A stretch of DNA of 13,532 nucleotides from Actinomycetota bacterium (lineage in GTDB: Bacteria > Actinomycetota > Actinomycetes > Mycobacteriales > Jatrophihabitantaceae), in assembly GCA_019241805.1 (NCBI GenBank), contig JAFAWL010000030.1, positions 1 to 13,532 on the forward strand. The letters run 5' to 3'. The translations under genes were made by a program, and so were the position numbers. Numbering within the stretch: position 1 is the stretch's first letter; every line of letters begins with the position of its first letter. Positions 7,118-13,532 of the stretch are shown here, one piece after another. Below the pieces are notes generated by a model. The model was not told the origin of the DNA, did not search any database, and saw only the letters and a program-made list of their open reading frames with translations.

Positions 7118-8140
7118 TCAGTCCTCGGCCGGCCGCGACTCGTCCCACTGCAGCCGGTCGATGGTGTCGAGGATCCGATCGACGCTGGGTAGGTGATGGT
7201 TTTCCAGCTGCGGCGGGGGATAGGGAATGTCCAGACCGGTCACGCGCAGCACCGGAGCCTCGAGATAGTGAAAGCACTGCTCGCTGATCTGCGCCGCGAC
7301 CTCGGCGCCGTACCCGCAGAAGCCACTTGCTTCGTGGACGACGACGGCTCGTCCGGTGCGGCGCACCGACGCGCAGACCGTCTCGTCGTCGAACGGGGCC
7401 AGGCTGCGCAGGTCGATAACCTCGACGCTTCGTCCCTCCTGTTCCGCCGCCTCAGCCGCGTCGAGGGCGGTGGCCACGGGACCGCCGTAGGCGATAAGGG
7501 TGACGTCAGTGCCGCCTCGACGCACGAGCGCACGACCCAGATCGTCACCGCGACTCGGCACGACCTGCTGCTTGTTCCAGTACCGCCGCTTCGGTTCGAG
7601 AAAGACGACCGGATCGGGTGACTCGATCGACTGCCGCAGCAGTGAATAGGCATCAGCCGCATCGGCCGGTGTGACGACCCGCAGGCCGGGCGTGTGCGCG
7701 TAATACACCTCGGAGGAGTCGCAGTGATGTTCCACGCCGCCGATGCCGCCGCCGTAGGGAATGCGGATCACGATCGGCAGCTGCACGTGCCCATGAGTGC
7801 GATTGCGCATCTTCGCCAGGTGGCTGGTGACCTGTTCGAACGCCGGGTACGCGAACGCGTCGAACTGCATCTCGACCACCGGTCGCAATCCGTTCATGGC
7901 CATGCCGATGGCCGTGCCGACGATGCCGGATTCGGCCAGCGGGGTGTCGAACACGCGAGCTTCACCGAATTGATCGGCCAGACCATCGGTAACCCGGAAC
8001 ACGCCGCCCAGTCGGCCGACATCTTCGCCGAAGACGAGCACGCGCTCGTCGTCGGCCAGCGCGTCCCGCAGCGCTCGGTTGAGCGCCGCGGCCATCGTCA
8101 GTTCGGTGGCCGACGAGGTGGTCTCGGCAACTATCGTCAC
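7118..8140 (-). CDS. bkdB: branched-chain 2-oxoacid dehydrogenase E1 beta
   Basis: 340 residues from GTG 8140. That GTG overlaps the TGA of the E1 alpha gene as GTGA, a typical coupled junction. It is the transketolase-like beta chain of the heterotetrameric E1, which holds the pyrimidine part of thiamine diphosphate and the subunit interface. Hallmarks: VFGEDVGRLGGVFRVTDGL, the DTPLAESGIVGTAIGMA block, MQFDAFAYPAFEQ, the IPYGGGIGGVEHHCDSSE segment, and VVHEASGFCGYGAEVAAQI near the C-terminus. The length fits the family (about 330-350). With the alpha chain it decarboxylates 2-oxo acids from Leu, Ile and Val and transfers the acyl group to the E2 lipoyl arm. The open frame runs 180 codons further upstream inside bkdA; this is antiparallel-style GC noise, because all family homology begins after the GTG. 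Confidence 0.94.
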   Translation of the reverse strand: MTIVAETTSSATELTMAAALNRALRDALADDERVLVFGEDVGRLGGVFRVTDGLADQFGEARVFDTPLAESGIVGTAIGMAMNGLRPVVEMQFDAFAYPAFEQVTSHLAKMRNRTHGHVQLPIVIRIPYGGGIGGVEHHCDSSEVYYAHTPGLRVVTPADAADAYSLLRQSIESPDPVVFLEPKRRYWNKQQVVPSRGDDLGRALVRRGGTDVTLIAYGGPVATALDAAEAAEQEGRSVEVIDLRSLAPFDDETVCASVRRTGRAVVVHEASGFCGYGAEVAAQISEQCFHYLEAPVLRVTGLDIPYPPPQLENHHLPSVDRILDTIDRLQWDESRPAED

Positions 8141-9252
8141 GCCGCGCCGGCCCGGCATTCCGCGTCGATCATCGCCCGCTGGCGCCGCAAGGCGGTCGTC
8201 GGCTCGGCATAGACATCCTTGAACAGCTCGTCCGGGTCGGCCGGGACGTCGGCGTTCATGCGCTCGCGCAACTGCGCGGCCGCCGTATCGGCCTCGGCAT
8301 CGAGGGCGTCGATCTTCGACTCGTCGAGCAGCTTGCGATCCAGCAGGTAGCGGCGCAATCGTGTGATCGGGTCGCGGGCAAGCCACTGCTCGACCTCGTG
8401 CTGATCGCGATAGCGGGTCGCGTCGTCGGCGTTGGTGTGGGCCTCGATCCGATACGTCATCGATTCGATCAGTGTCGGACCGCCGCCGGCCGACGCCCGC
8501 TCGATCGCGCGGGAAACACAGGCGTGTACCGCCGCGGCGTCGTTGCCGTCGACCCGCAGGCCGGGCAGGCCGAAACCGATACCCCGATGGGCGAGCGACG
8601 GGGCCGCCGTCTGTTTGGCCAGCGGTACGCTGATCGCATAGCCGTTGTTCTGCACGAAGAAAACGACCGGCGCGTTCCATACGGCCGCGATGTTAAGGGC
8701 TTCGCTCGTGTCGCCCTCGCTGGTGGCCCCGTCGCCGAGCATCACCAGCACAACCGTGTCCTCGCCCTTCATTCGGGCCGCTTGCGCCAGACCGACGGCG
8801 TGCAGCGCGCTGGTCGCCAGGGGCGTGCACTGGGGAGCCACCCGATGTTCGTACGGGTCGTAGCCGCAATGCCAGCTTCCGCGCAGCAACGTGAGCACCT
8901 CGACCGGATCGACCCCGCGCGCGGTGATCGCGACCGAGTCGCGGTAGGTCGGGAACAACCAGTCGTGAGGCCGCAGAGCGAGTACGGCGCCGATCTCGCT
9001 CGCCTCCTGCCCGCGCGCCGACGGGTAGACCGCAAGACGTCCCTGCTTGGTCAGCGCGGTGGCCTGGCTGTCGAAGCGGCGGCCGAGCACCATGCCGCGG
9101 TACAACTTCAGCAGCCTCAGCTCATCGGGCATCTTCCAATCGTCGTCAGAACACGCCCGGGCATCAGCGTCGATGAGCGAGATCGGCACGTCAGTCGGCA
9201 GTAGCCCCTGCGCGGCCGTACCGGCCTGAGTGGCGGCGGTCCGGGAAGGCAT
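8137..9252 (-). CDS. bkdA: branched-chain 2-oxoacid dehydrogenase E1 alpha
   Basis: 371 residues from ATG 9252, chosen over ATG 9270 because GGGAG lies 6 nt before it. It is the alpha chain of E1 and carries most of the thiamine-diphosphate site: GDG(173-175)...NN(202-203), with the classical ~26-residue spacing. Other family blocks are YPSARGQEASEIGAVLAL (76-93), DWLFPTYRD (97-105) and the regulatory-loop-like YRIEAHTNADDATRYRD near residue 267, whose HTNADD wording is typical of branched-chain rather than pyruvate E1 alpha chains. Length fits the family. It is first in the operon bkdA-bkdB-bkdC, so the promoter lies in the 118 bp shared with the divergent Lrp-type gene. The branched-chain assignment rests on motif wording and context; substrate range is inferred. 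Confidence 0.94.
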   Translation of the reverse strand: MPSRTAATQAGTAAQGLLPTDVPISLIDADARACSDDDWKMPDELRLLKLYRGMVLGRRFDSQATALTKQGRLAVYPSARGQEASEIGAVLALRPHDWLFPTYRDSVAITARGVDPVEVLTLLRGSWHCGYDPYEHRVAPQCTPLATSALHAVGLAQAARMKGEDTVVLVMLGDGATSEGDTSEALNIAAVWNAPVVFFVQNNGYAISVPLAKQTAAPSLAHRGIGFGLPGLRVDGNDAAAVHACVSRAIERASAGGGPTLIESMTYRIEAHTNADDATRYRDQHEVEQWLARDPITRLRRYLLDRKLLDESKIDALDAEADTAAAQLRERMNADVPADPDELFKDVYAEPTTALRRQRAMIDAECRAGAA

Positions 9253-9370
9253 CGGTGACTCCCATCGCATGAGACATCTGCCGTTATTGTGCGGGTCTTG
9301 GTAGCGAAACGTCCATACTCAGCGTCACAGCTCAGACGATCAGCTCCCTTCTTGCCTTTAATCTGTACCT
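9253..9370. promoter_or_regulatory. divergent control region of bkdABC and the Lrp-type gene
   Basis: The 118 bp must hold both promoters and probably the Lrp-family operator. Minus strand: a possible -35 TGGACG (9315-9310) and -10 CACAAT (9291-9286) with an 18 bp spacer; bkdA ribosome binding site GGGAG at 9263-9259. Plus strand: TAATCT at 9359-9364, only 6 nt before ATG 9371. CAGCTC occurs twice in direct orientation (9328 and 9341), a weak hint of a binding site. No perfect Lrp-box palindrome is seen. Confidence 0.5.
9359..9364 (+). promoter_or_regulatory. candidate -10 of a leaderless promoter for the Lrp-type gene
   Basis: TAATCT fits the TAnnnT pattern. It ends 6 nt before the start codon, which places transcription initiation at or beside the A of ATG 9371. 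The preceding 20 nt (pyrimidine-rich) contain no Shine-Dalgarno-like sequence, which agrees with a leaderless mRNA, a common type in actinobacteria. Confidence 0.45.
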
Positions 9371-9838
9371 ATGGCTTCCGCAACGACTACCGGCCGCTCC
9401 GATCCTGGACAGGTGGCCGTCGACGATGTCGACCTGGGCCTCATCGGCGAGCTGCAGGCTGACGGTCGGCTCTCGATGCGGACCCTGGCCGAGCGGCTGC
9501 ACATCTCCCGTGCCGGCTGCTACGCACGAGTGGAGCGGTTGCGCCGCGACGGCGTGATCACCGGCTTTGCGGCGACCGTCGATGCCCGCCGGCTAGGACG
9601 AACGCTGTCCGCCCACGTGTATCTGAAGGTGCGACAGCACTCCTGGAAGGACGTGCGCGAGGCGCTGCGAGAGGTGCCCGAGATCGAACACGGCTATCTC
9701 GTGTCCGGCGAGAACGACATCGTGCTGTTCGTGCGCACACGGGATGCCGAAAATCTTCGGGAACTCGTTCTCGAACGACTCCAGACGATGGACGACGTGC
9801 TCTCGAGCAACACGGCGCTGGTGTTCGACGAACTCTGA
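9371..9838 (+). CDS. bkdR: Lrp/AsnC-family transcriptional regulator, likely regulator of the bkd operon
   Basis: 155 residues, normal for the family. The N-terminal helix-turn-helix (about 20-66) includes DLGLIGELQADGRLSMRTLAE, the recognition helix ISRAGCYARVERL (45-57) and the DGVITGFAA hinge (60-68). The C-terminal ligand-sensing/oligomerisation (RAM) domain (about 77-150) has SGENDIVLFVRTRD (112-125). Family members bind DNA as dimers or octamers and sense amino acids such as Leu, Ile or Val. The gene is transcribed away from bkdABC from the shared region, the same arrangement as known bkdR genes, so control of the operon and of itself is a sound inference. The symbol rests on context. 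A leaderless start is likely. It converges on the next minus-strand gene with a 31 bp gap, where I see no convincing terminator. Confidence 0.88.
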   Translation: MASATTTGRSDPGQVAVDDVDLGLIGELQADGRLSMRTLAERLHISRAGCYARVERLRRDGVITGFAATVDARRLGRTLSAHVYLKVRQHSWKDVREALREVPEIEHGYLVSGENDIVLFVRTRDAENLRELVLERLQTMDDVLSSNTALVFDEL

Positions 9839-9869
9839 GGCGGCGAGGTCAGCGTCGCTCGATCAGGCA

Positions 9870-10427
9870 TCAGCTCCGCACGCGCAGCGGTCGCCACTCC
9901 AGCTCGCGCAAGCGGTACTCGTCCTCACCGAAGCTCAAGTGCGACAGGTAGGCACCGGGCCACACGACGTCGATGAAGCCGTCGCTCAGGTCGGCTCGGC
10001 GCGCTTGCAGCGGTACGCGAATGTGATCGTCCACGAGGACGAGCTGTGTGGCATCCAGGGACCACCCGTCGCCGTCGCGACCCCAGATCGGTGCCAGAGC
10101 CGGACGCAGAAGCCAGTTCGGGATGTCGCGTGCCGCACGCGCTGATGTCGCGGGTTCGGTGGTGCCGTCCGAATAGCGCAACTGTCCGGTCCGCGCATCA
10201 CCGACGTAAGTGACGTCATCCTCGTAGACCTCGAGCTCGTCCCGCGGTGGTACGTGCACGAAGCGGCAGCGGCGCACCAGCCCCCCGTCTTCGATGACGT
10301 CGATCCGCCCGCGGGCGAACGCGTAATCGCCGGCGCGTAGCGCCCGCTCCAGTTCACCGGAGGAAGTCGGCGCCGACCGCAGCACCGAATCCGCGGACCC
10401 GAGGCGGGTGATCGTGCGAGTGGTCAT
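9870..10427 (-). CDS. hypothetical protein, translationally coupled to a LacI-family gene
   Basis: 185 residues, no recognised family. There is no signal peptide, membrane segment or obvious catalytic signature. It looks beta-rich and acidic-to-mixed: GRIDVIEDGGLVRRCRFVHV, DELEVYEDDVTYVGD, QLVLVDDHIRVPLQ and GFIDVVWPGAYLSHLSF would make alternating strands. The start is well supported: ATG 10427 shares its A with the TGA of the LacI-type gene (TGATG), and a perfect AGGAGG (10438-10433) sits 5 nt upstream inside that gene's last codons. It is therefore made together with the repressor, and a link to the same signal is likely. Cytosolic location is inferred. I cannot assign a function; a small ligand-binding or lipocalin/cupin-like barrel is only one possibility. 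Confidence 0.82.
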   Translation of the reverse strand: MTTRTITRLGSADSVLRSAPTSSGELERALRAGDYAFARGRIDVIEDGGLVRRCRFVHVPPRDELEVYEDDVTYVGDARTGQLRYSDGTTEPATSARAARDIPNWLLRPALAPIWGRDGDGWSLDATQLVLVDDHIRVPLQARRADLSDGFIDVVWPGAYLSHLSFGEDEYRLRELEWRPLRVRS

Positions 10428-11470
10428 CAGGTCCTCCTGCGGGCGGCGCGAGTGCGGGACGAGCGTTCGCTGGACTCTCGAACGATGAGCGTGACCGGAA
10501 GTAGTTCGCGTATCGGTGGGCTCTCGTCGCCCTGCAGCCGGGCGATCACGCGGGCTGCGCCGAGCTGGCCCATCAGCTCCGGGCTGTGGGCCACGACGCT
10601 GACGCCGAGGAGATCCGCGAGGTCGAAGTCGTCGAATCCGATCAATGCGGGTGGCTGCGCATGATCACGGAGGGCACGCAGCGCGCCGGTGGTGATCCGG
10701 TTGTTTGTCGTGAATACGGCGCTCGGCCTAGTCGGCGCGCTCATGAGCTCACGGACGGCTCGTTCGGCCGCAGCGACGTCATGCACATCGGCCCGGACGA
10801 ATCGTTGCCACGTACCGACGCCGGCGGCGGTCATGGCTGCCCCGAATGCGGCCAACCGCTCACGCTGGGTCGACAAGCGAGCGAGGTCGCCGACGATGGC
10901 GATCCGACGATGGCGCCGACCCAAAAGGTATTCGACGGCCAGTCCGACGCCGGTCGCGTTGTCGATGACTACGGCGTCGGCCACGATGTCCTCGGCCGGC
11001 CGGTCGAGGAACACGACGGGCGTGCCGCGGCGGCGCTCGACATCGAGATACCCGTGATCGGTCGCGCTGGTAACCACGAGCAACCCGCTGACGCGTCGTT
11101 CTAGCAGTTCGGCGACGAGGTCGTGTTCACGCTCTGGGTCATCGTCACTGCTGGCCGTGATCAACTGTAGGCCGTGGTCACGCAGTTGCCGCTCGGCACC
11201 GCGAGCAATCTGCGAATAGAACGGGTTGGCGACGTCACCGATGATCAGCCCTACTGACCGGGAACGCGCGCCGGAGCGCAGTTCGCGGGCCAGCACGTTG
11301 CGGCGAAAGCCCAGTTGCGCCGCCGCCTGACGTACTCGTTCAGCGGTAGCCGGCGCGACGTATGTCTCGCCGTTGAGCGCGCGCGAAGCCGTCTTGAGAC
11401 TCACGCCGGCCAGCGCCGCGACCTGCCGCATCGTGGGGTGGCTGCCCGCGTCACGCTCCGATGGGTTCAC
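10427..11470 (-). CDS. LacI-family transcriptional regulator
   Basis: 347 residues from GTG 11470, with GGAGG (11482-11478) 7 nt upstream; an in-frame TTG at 11530 is rejected. The LacI helix-turn-helix is at about 13-60: TMRQVAALAGVSLKTASRALNG, then YVAPATAERVRQAAAQLGF and the hinge NVLARELRSG. It is followed by a periplasmic-binding-protein-like sensor/dimer domain (about 72-335) with GLIIGDVANPFYSQIARG, VVFLDRP, LLGRRHRRIAIVGD, FTTNNRITTGALRAL and LIGFDDFDLADLL. The C-terminal tail is Arg-rich. Such proteins repress target operons until a sugar, nucleoside or similar effector binds. There is no transporter or sugar enzyme beside it, only the unknown 185-residue protein immediately downstream, so effector and targets are unknown. 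A CG-centred near-palindrome at 11606-11625 is a good candidate for its own operator. Confidence 0.93.
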   Translation of the reverse strand: MNPSERDAGSHPTMRQVAALAGVSLKTASRALNGETYVAPATAERVRQAAAQLGFRRNVLARELRSGARSRSVGLIIGDVANPFYSQIARGAERQLRDHGLQLITASSDDDPEREHDLVAELLERRVSGLLVVTSATDHGYLDVERRRGTPVVFLDRPAEDIVADAVVIDNATGVGLAVEYLLGRRHRRIAIVGDLARLSTQRERLAAFGAAMTAAGVGTWQRFVRADVHDVAAAERAVRELMSAPTRPSAVFTTNNRITTGALRALRDHAQPPALIGFDDFDLADLLGVSVVAHSPELMGQLGAARVIARLQGDESPPIRELLPVTLIVRESSERSSRTRAARRRT

Positions 11471-11477
11471 GCCCCAT

Positions 11478-11482
11478 CCTCC
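11478..11482 (-). promoter_or_regulatory. ribosome binding site that sets the LacI-type start
   Basis: On the minus strand GGAGG stands 7 nt before GTG 11470. This decides the start against the upstream in-frame TTG, which has no comparable site. It also places the helix-turn-helix about 12 residues from the N-terminus, as usual for LacI proteins. Confidence 0.7.
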
Positions 11483-11605
11483 GAAGCCGATGTGTCCCTC
11501 GTTGTCATATTCGCGCGAGCGTAGCTTCAAATTGGCGGACTATCCAGATCGGCTCGGCAGAAAACTCGCCGTGCCGCGGCCCCTGGCCTCGACACAGGGC
11601 GCCGT

Positions 11606-11625
11606 GGCTGACATCGTTATCAGCC
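11606..11625. promoter_or_regulatory. candidate LacI-family operator (20 bp near-palindrome)
   Basis: Read on the minus strand it is GGCTGATAACGATGTCAGCC. Eight of ten base pairs between half-sites match, and the symmetry axis falls on a central CG, as in LacI-family operators. It lies 136-155 bp upstream of the LacI-type start, in the 197 bp between the methyltransferase stop and GTG 11470. Alternatively the GGCTGA/TCAGCC arms form a 6 bp terminator stem for the methyltransferase gene, 42 bp past its stop. I see no other clear structure in this gap. Confidence 0.5.
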
Positions 11626-11667
11626 CGGACCGCAGCGACCGTGACCCCGAGGCAGTTCGAGGCGGGA

Positions 11668-12438
11668 TCAGGAGGCGCGGGTGCCCACGACGACGGTCGC
11701 TTCGAGTTCGTCGTCCGTTTCGCAATGGACAGCGAGTCCACCAGCGATCACCGCGTTGGTCGTGGCCGCGACCTGAATCCCGCTCGTTTCAATCATCAGC
11801 CAGCCGCCCGGGCGAAGCCAATCGTTCGCGTCCTCGGCGATGCGACGGTGCAGTTCGACGCCGTCGATGCCACCGTCGAGCGCCAGCCGCGGCTCGTGAT
11901 CCCGCGCCTCGGTCGGCATATAAGCGATCTCAGCAGTCGGCACGTACGGCGCATTGGCGACGATCACGTCGACCCGCTGACGTAAACCGGCCGGCAACCC
12001 TTGATATAGGTCGCCGACGTAGAGATGCGCGGACGGCGGCAGATTATCGCGCGCGCACTTGATCGCTCTCGGATCGAGATCGACTGCATGCAGTTGCAGA
12101 CCACGGACCCGGGTAGCGAGCGCCGCCCCGACGGCGCCGCAACCGCAACACAGATCGAGCACGACTGCGTGCGGTCGTAACTGACGTTCGGCGACGGTGA
12201 CCAGGAACTCGGTTCGCCGGCGAGGAACGAACACGTTCGCCTCGATCTGCATTCGCAATCCGGCGAACTCCGCCCAGCCCAAGATGGTTTCCAGCGGCTC
12301 ACCGGCCGTCCGGCGCTCGACCCATTCCTCCAGGCGCTCGGGCGTATCGGCTTGCCCCCGCAACAGTCGCGCCTCGTCTTCGGCAAAAACACAACCGGCC
12401 GCGCGCAGTCGAGCGATCGTGCTCGCCTCGTCGATCAC
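11668..12438 (-). CDS. PrmC/HemK-related methyltransferase (putative protein glutamine N5-methyltransferase)
   Basis: 256 residues from GTG 12438, length normal for the family. A PrmC-like N-terminal part has RRTAGEPLETILGWAEFAG (42-60) and the substrate-domain link FVPRRRTEFLV (70-80). It is followed by a Rossmann SAM-binding domain with motif I VLDLCCGCGAVG (93-104), an acidic strand end AVDLDP (118-123), and motif IV NAPYVPT (162-168) where PrmC and PrmB have NPPY. EPRLALDGGIDG (182-193) is the usual downstream block. Family knowledge: PrmC methylates release-factor GGQ glutamine and PrmB ribosomal protein L3; NAPY members form a related actinobacterial group of unknown substrate. I therefore give no symbol. 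The start is uncertain: the ribosome binding site is weak, and the frame stays open upstream (other GTGs at 12477 and 12483). Confidence 0.85.
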   Translation of the reverse strand: MIDEASTIARLRAAGCVFAEDEARLLRGQADTPERLEEWVERRTAGEPLETILGWAEFAGLRMQIEANVFVPRRRTEFLVTVAERQLRPHAVVLDLCCGCGAVGAALATRVRGLQLHAVDLDPRAIKCARDNLPPSAHLYVGDLYQGLPAGLRQRVDVIVANAPYVPTAEIAYMPTEARDHEPRLALDGGIDGVELHRRIAEDANDWLRPGGWLMIETSGIQVAATTNAVIAGGLAVHCETDDELEATVVVGTRAS

Positions 12439-12501
12439 CTGATTGTGCCTGCCTGTTGACGCCCCGGGGTTTTCGACGGGCACACTAGTCGCTTCGCGAA
12501 G

Positions 12502-13275
12502 TTGAATGCTCGCCGCCGGCTGCGCGGGACGTCCTCGAACCTCAGCCCTCAACTTGATCGGACGCTGCCGCAATTGGCGGCGCCGTTGGGCCTGCCGTCG
12601 AGCACAGCCCATCGCCACCTAGCGGACCTTGTCGAGTTGGGGAGCAGCCGAGCGGGTGAGCGGCGGCTACCAGATCGGAAAGCGATTGGTCGAGGTCGCT
12701 CGGCTGCATGACCGTGGGCGCGGCCGGCGCATGTGGCGCGCACCTATCTCGACGATCTTCGCGAGGCGACCGGCCAGAACGTGCACCTGGCTGTGCGCGA
12801 CGGCACCACGGCGATTTATGTCGACGCTTTGGGCGGAGCCGGCCGACGCCACCGCCGGGCGAACGCACGCTGGCCGCTGCAGATGACCGCGGCCGGGCTG
12901 GTGCTGCTTGCGCACGCGCCGGCCGGCATCCTCGATCAAGTCCTCGCCGGACCGCTCGCTGTGTTCACCGATCGGACGTTGCGACGCCCCGAGGTCGTGC
13001 GCCGGGTCTTGGCCGACGTGCGTCGGGCCGGAATCGTGGTCAGCGTGGACAGGTGCGAATCGGTGGATGCTCGGTCGCCGCGGCCGTGCATGACCGAAAC
13101 GGCGTCGTGGCGGCCGTTTCCGTATCCGGACCCAGCAGCGTCGCCGGCGGCGAGACCTGCGAGGCGCGCTGGTCACCAGCCGTGCGGATCGCCGCTTCAC
13201 GGAATCAGCCGAGCACTGGGCGGCTCGCGCCGGGCCCGGGCCGCCGGGGTCCACTCGACGGCCACCGCCAGCTGA
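12502..13275 (+). pseudogene. IclR-family regulator broken by several frameshifts
   Basis: Pieces of one IclR protein appear in order but in three frames. Frame of 12502: helix-turn-helix LPQLAAPLGLPSSTAHRHLADLVELG, to about 12640. Next frame (+1): AERVSGGYQIGKRLVEVARL, to about 12705. Back in the first frame: VARTYLDDLREATGQNVHLAVRDGTTAIYVDAL, on through LLAHAP and LAGPLAVFTDRTL to VVSVDR, about 13050. Third frame: GGCSVAAAVHDRNGVVAAVSVSGPSS, to about 13195. First frame again: GISRALGG and stop at 13273-13275. That makes about four single-base-type indels. Each piece keeps good family sequence, so decay looks recent. The first part, before LPQLAA, also aligns poorly and may have another lesion. 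An intact copy would bind DNA and sense a small aromatic or aliphatic acid. It is divergent from the methyltransferase gene. Sequencing error is the alternative, but neighbouring genes are clean. Confidence 0.82.
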
Positions 13276-13357
13276 TCACCAGGCGTTACCGCCGTTCGGC
13301 CCGCGGGTACCACCGTCTCAACGGAGACAGCCCGGCGACGGTTACTAGGGGCCTGCC

Positions 13358-13532
13358 ATGACATCGACGATCCACGACGTGGTGACACCGGCCACGCGAC
13401 GAGCGACGCTGAAGCGTTCACTTCAGCAGTTCAAGCACGACGACATCACCGACCGAGCGGCCGCACTTACCTACTATGGCGTGCTCTCCATCTTTCCGGG
13501 CATGCTCGTGCTTGTTTCGATCATGGGCATGC
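13358..13532 (+). CDS. YihY/BrkB (UPF0761)-type inner membrane protein, 5' end only
   Basis: The first 58 codons are visible; the gene runs out of the window. ATG 13358 has AGGGG (13347-13351) 6 nt upstream. After a basic, cytosolic N-terminus (RRATLKRSLQQF) comes the family entry motif: HDDITDRAAALTYYGVLSIFPGM (residues 28-50), leading into the first membrane segment (LVLVSIMGM). This wording is characteristic of the YihY/BrkB family, formerly and wrongly called ribonuclease BN: six-segment membrane proteins, possibly transporters, with function unsettled. Too short to appear as a complete open frame here. The gap from the IclR remnant (82 bp) has no clear promoter. Confidence 0.82.
   Translation, partial: MTSTIHDVVTPATRRATLKRSLQQFKHDDITDRAAALTYYGVLSIFPGMLVLVSIMGM

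Noticed and set aside
8141..8680. N-terminal extension of the bkdB frame by 180 codons
   Set aside because: It lies inside bkdA and carries no E1 beta homology; the GTG overlapping the bkdA stop is the sensible start.
8398..9204. 268-codon plus-strand open frame opposite bkdA
   Set aside because: It is antisense to a clear E1 alpha gene and has no recognisable family; such frames stay open because of strong G/C third-position bias.
9839..9869. Possible terminator between the Lrp-type gene and the convergent hypothetical gene
   Set aside because: Only short, mismatched complementarity is present (GAG/CTC and CG pairs); too weak to call.
12708..13361. 217-codon plus-strand frame as an independent gene
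   Set aside because: Only its middle part (about 13050-13195) has family sequence, and that belongs to the IclR remnant; the rest is an out-of-frame reading.

Overview
The window is a stretch of high-GC DNA (about two thirds G+C by eye) of actinobacterial type. The evidence is frequent GTG starts, strong G/C third-position bias that keeps many antisense frames open, a free-standing RsbW-type ATPase, and a three-gene branched-chain 2-oxoacid dehydrogenase operon opposite an Lrp/AsnC regulator, as in Streptomyces and Mycobacterium. The genus cannot be fixed from this sequence. There is no tRNA, rRNA, CRISPR array, insertion sequence or phage gene that I can support.

Left part (1-3340). The 3' end of an S9-family serine peptidase is followed by two possible hairpins. 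Then come two exported proteins on the same strand, 38 bp apart: a lipoprotein with no recognised function, and a secreted protein made of three bulb-type (monocot mannose-binding type) lectin domains. A compact hairpin fills the gap to the next gene, which converges on the lectin gene.

Centre left (3338-5885). A small RsbW/SpoIIAB-like ATPase (minus strand) and a Kup potassium transporter (plus strand) diverge from a 93 bp region. A perfect 7 bp inverted repeat directly abuts the ATPase start codon.

Centre (5883-9838). Minus-strand operon bkdA-bkdB-bkdC encodes E1 alpha, E1 beta and the lipoyl-bearing E2 of a branched-chain 2-oxoacid dehydrogenase. The genes overlap or are separated by 2 bp. 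The complex oxidatively decarboxylates branched-chain 2-oxo acids to acyl-CoAs used in catabolism and as fatty-acid primers. E3 (dihydrolipoamide dehydrogenase) is not here. A divergent Lrp/AsnC gene (bkdR-like), apparently leaderless, is the obvious candidate regulator.

Right part (9870-13532). A LacI-family repressor gene and a downstream unknown 185-residue protein form a translationally coupled pair on the minus strand, with a CG-centred 20 bp near-palindrome upstream that looks like a LacI-family operator. Next is a PrmC/HemK-related methyltransferase with NAPY in place of NPPY. Divergent from it is an IclR-family regulator broken by about four frameshifts. The window ends in the first 58 codons of a YihY/BrkB-type membrane protein.

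Most of the window is conventional. The least explained parts are the lipoprotein/triple-lectin pair and the LacI/unknown-protein pair with its candidate operator.
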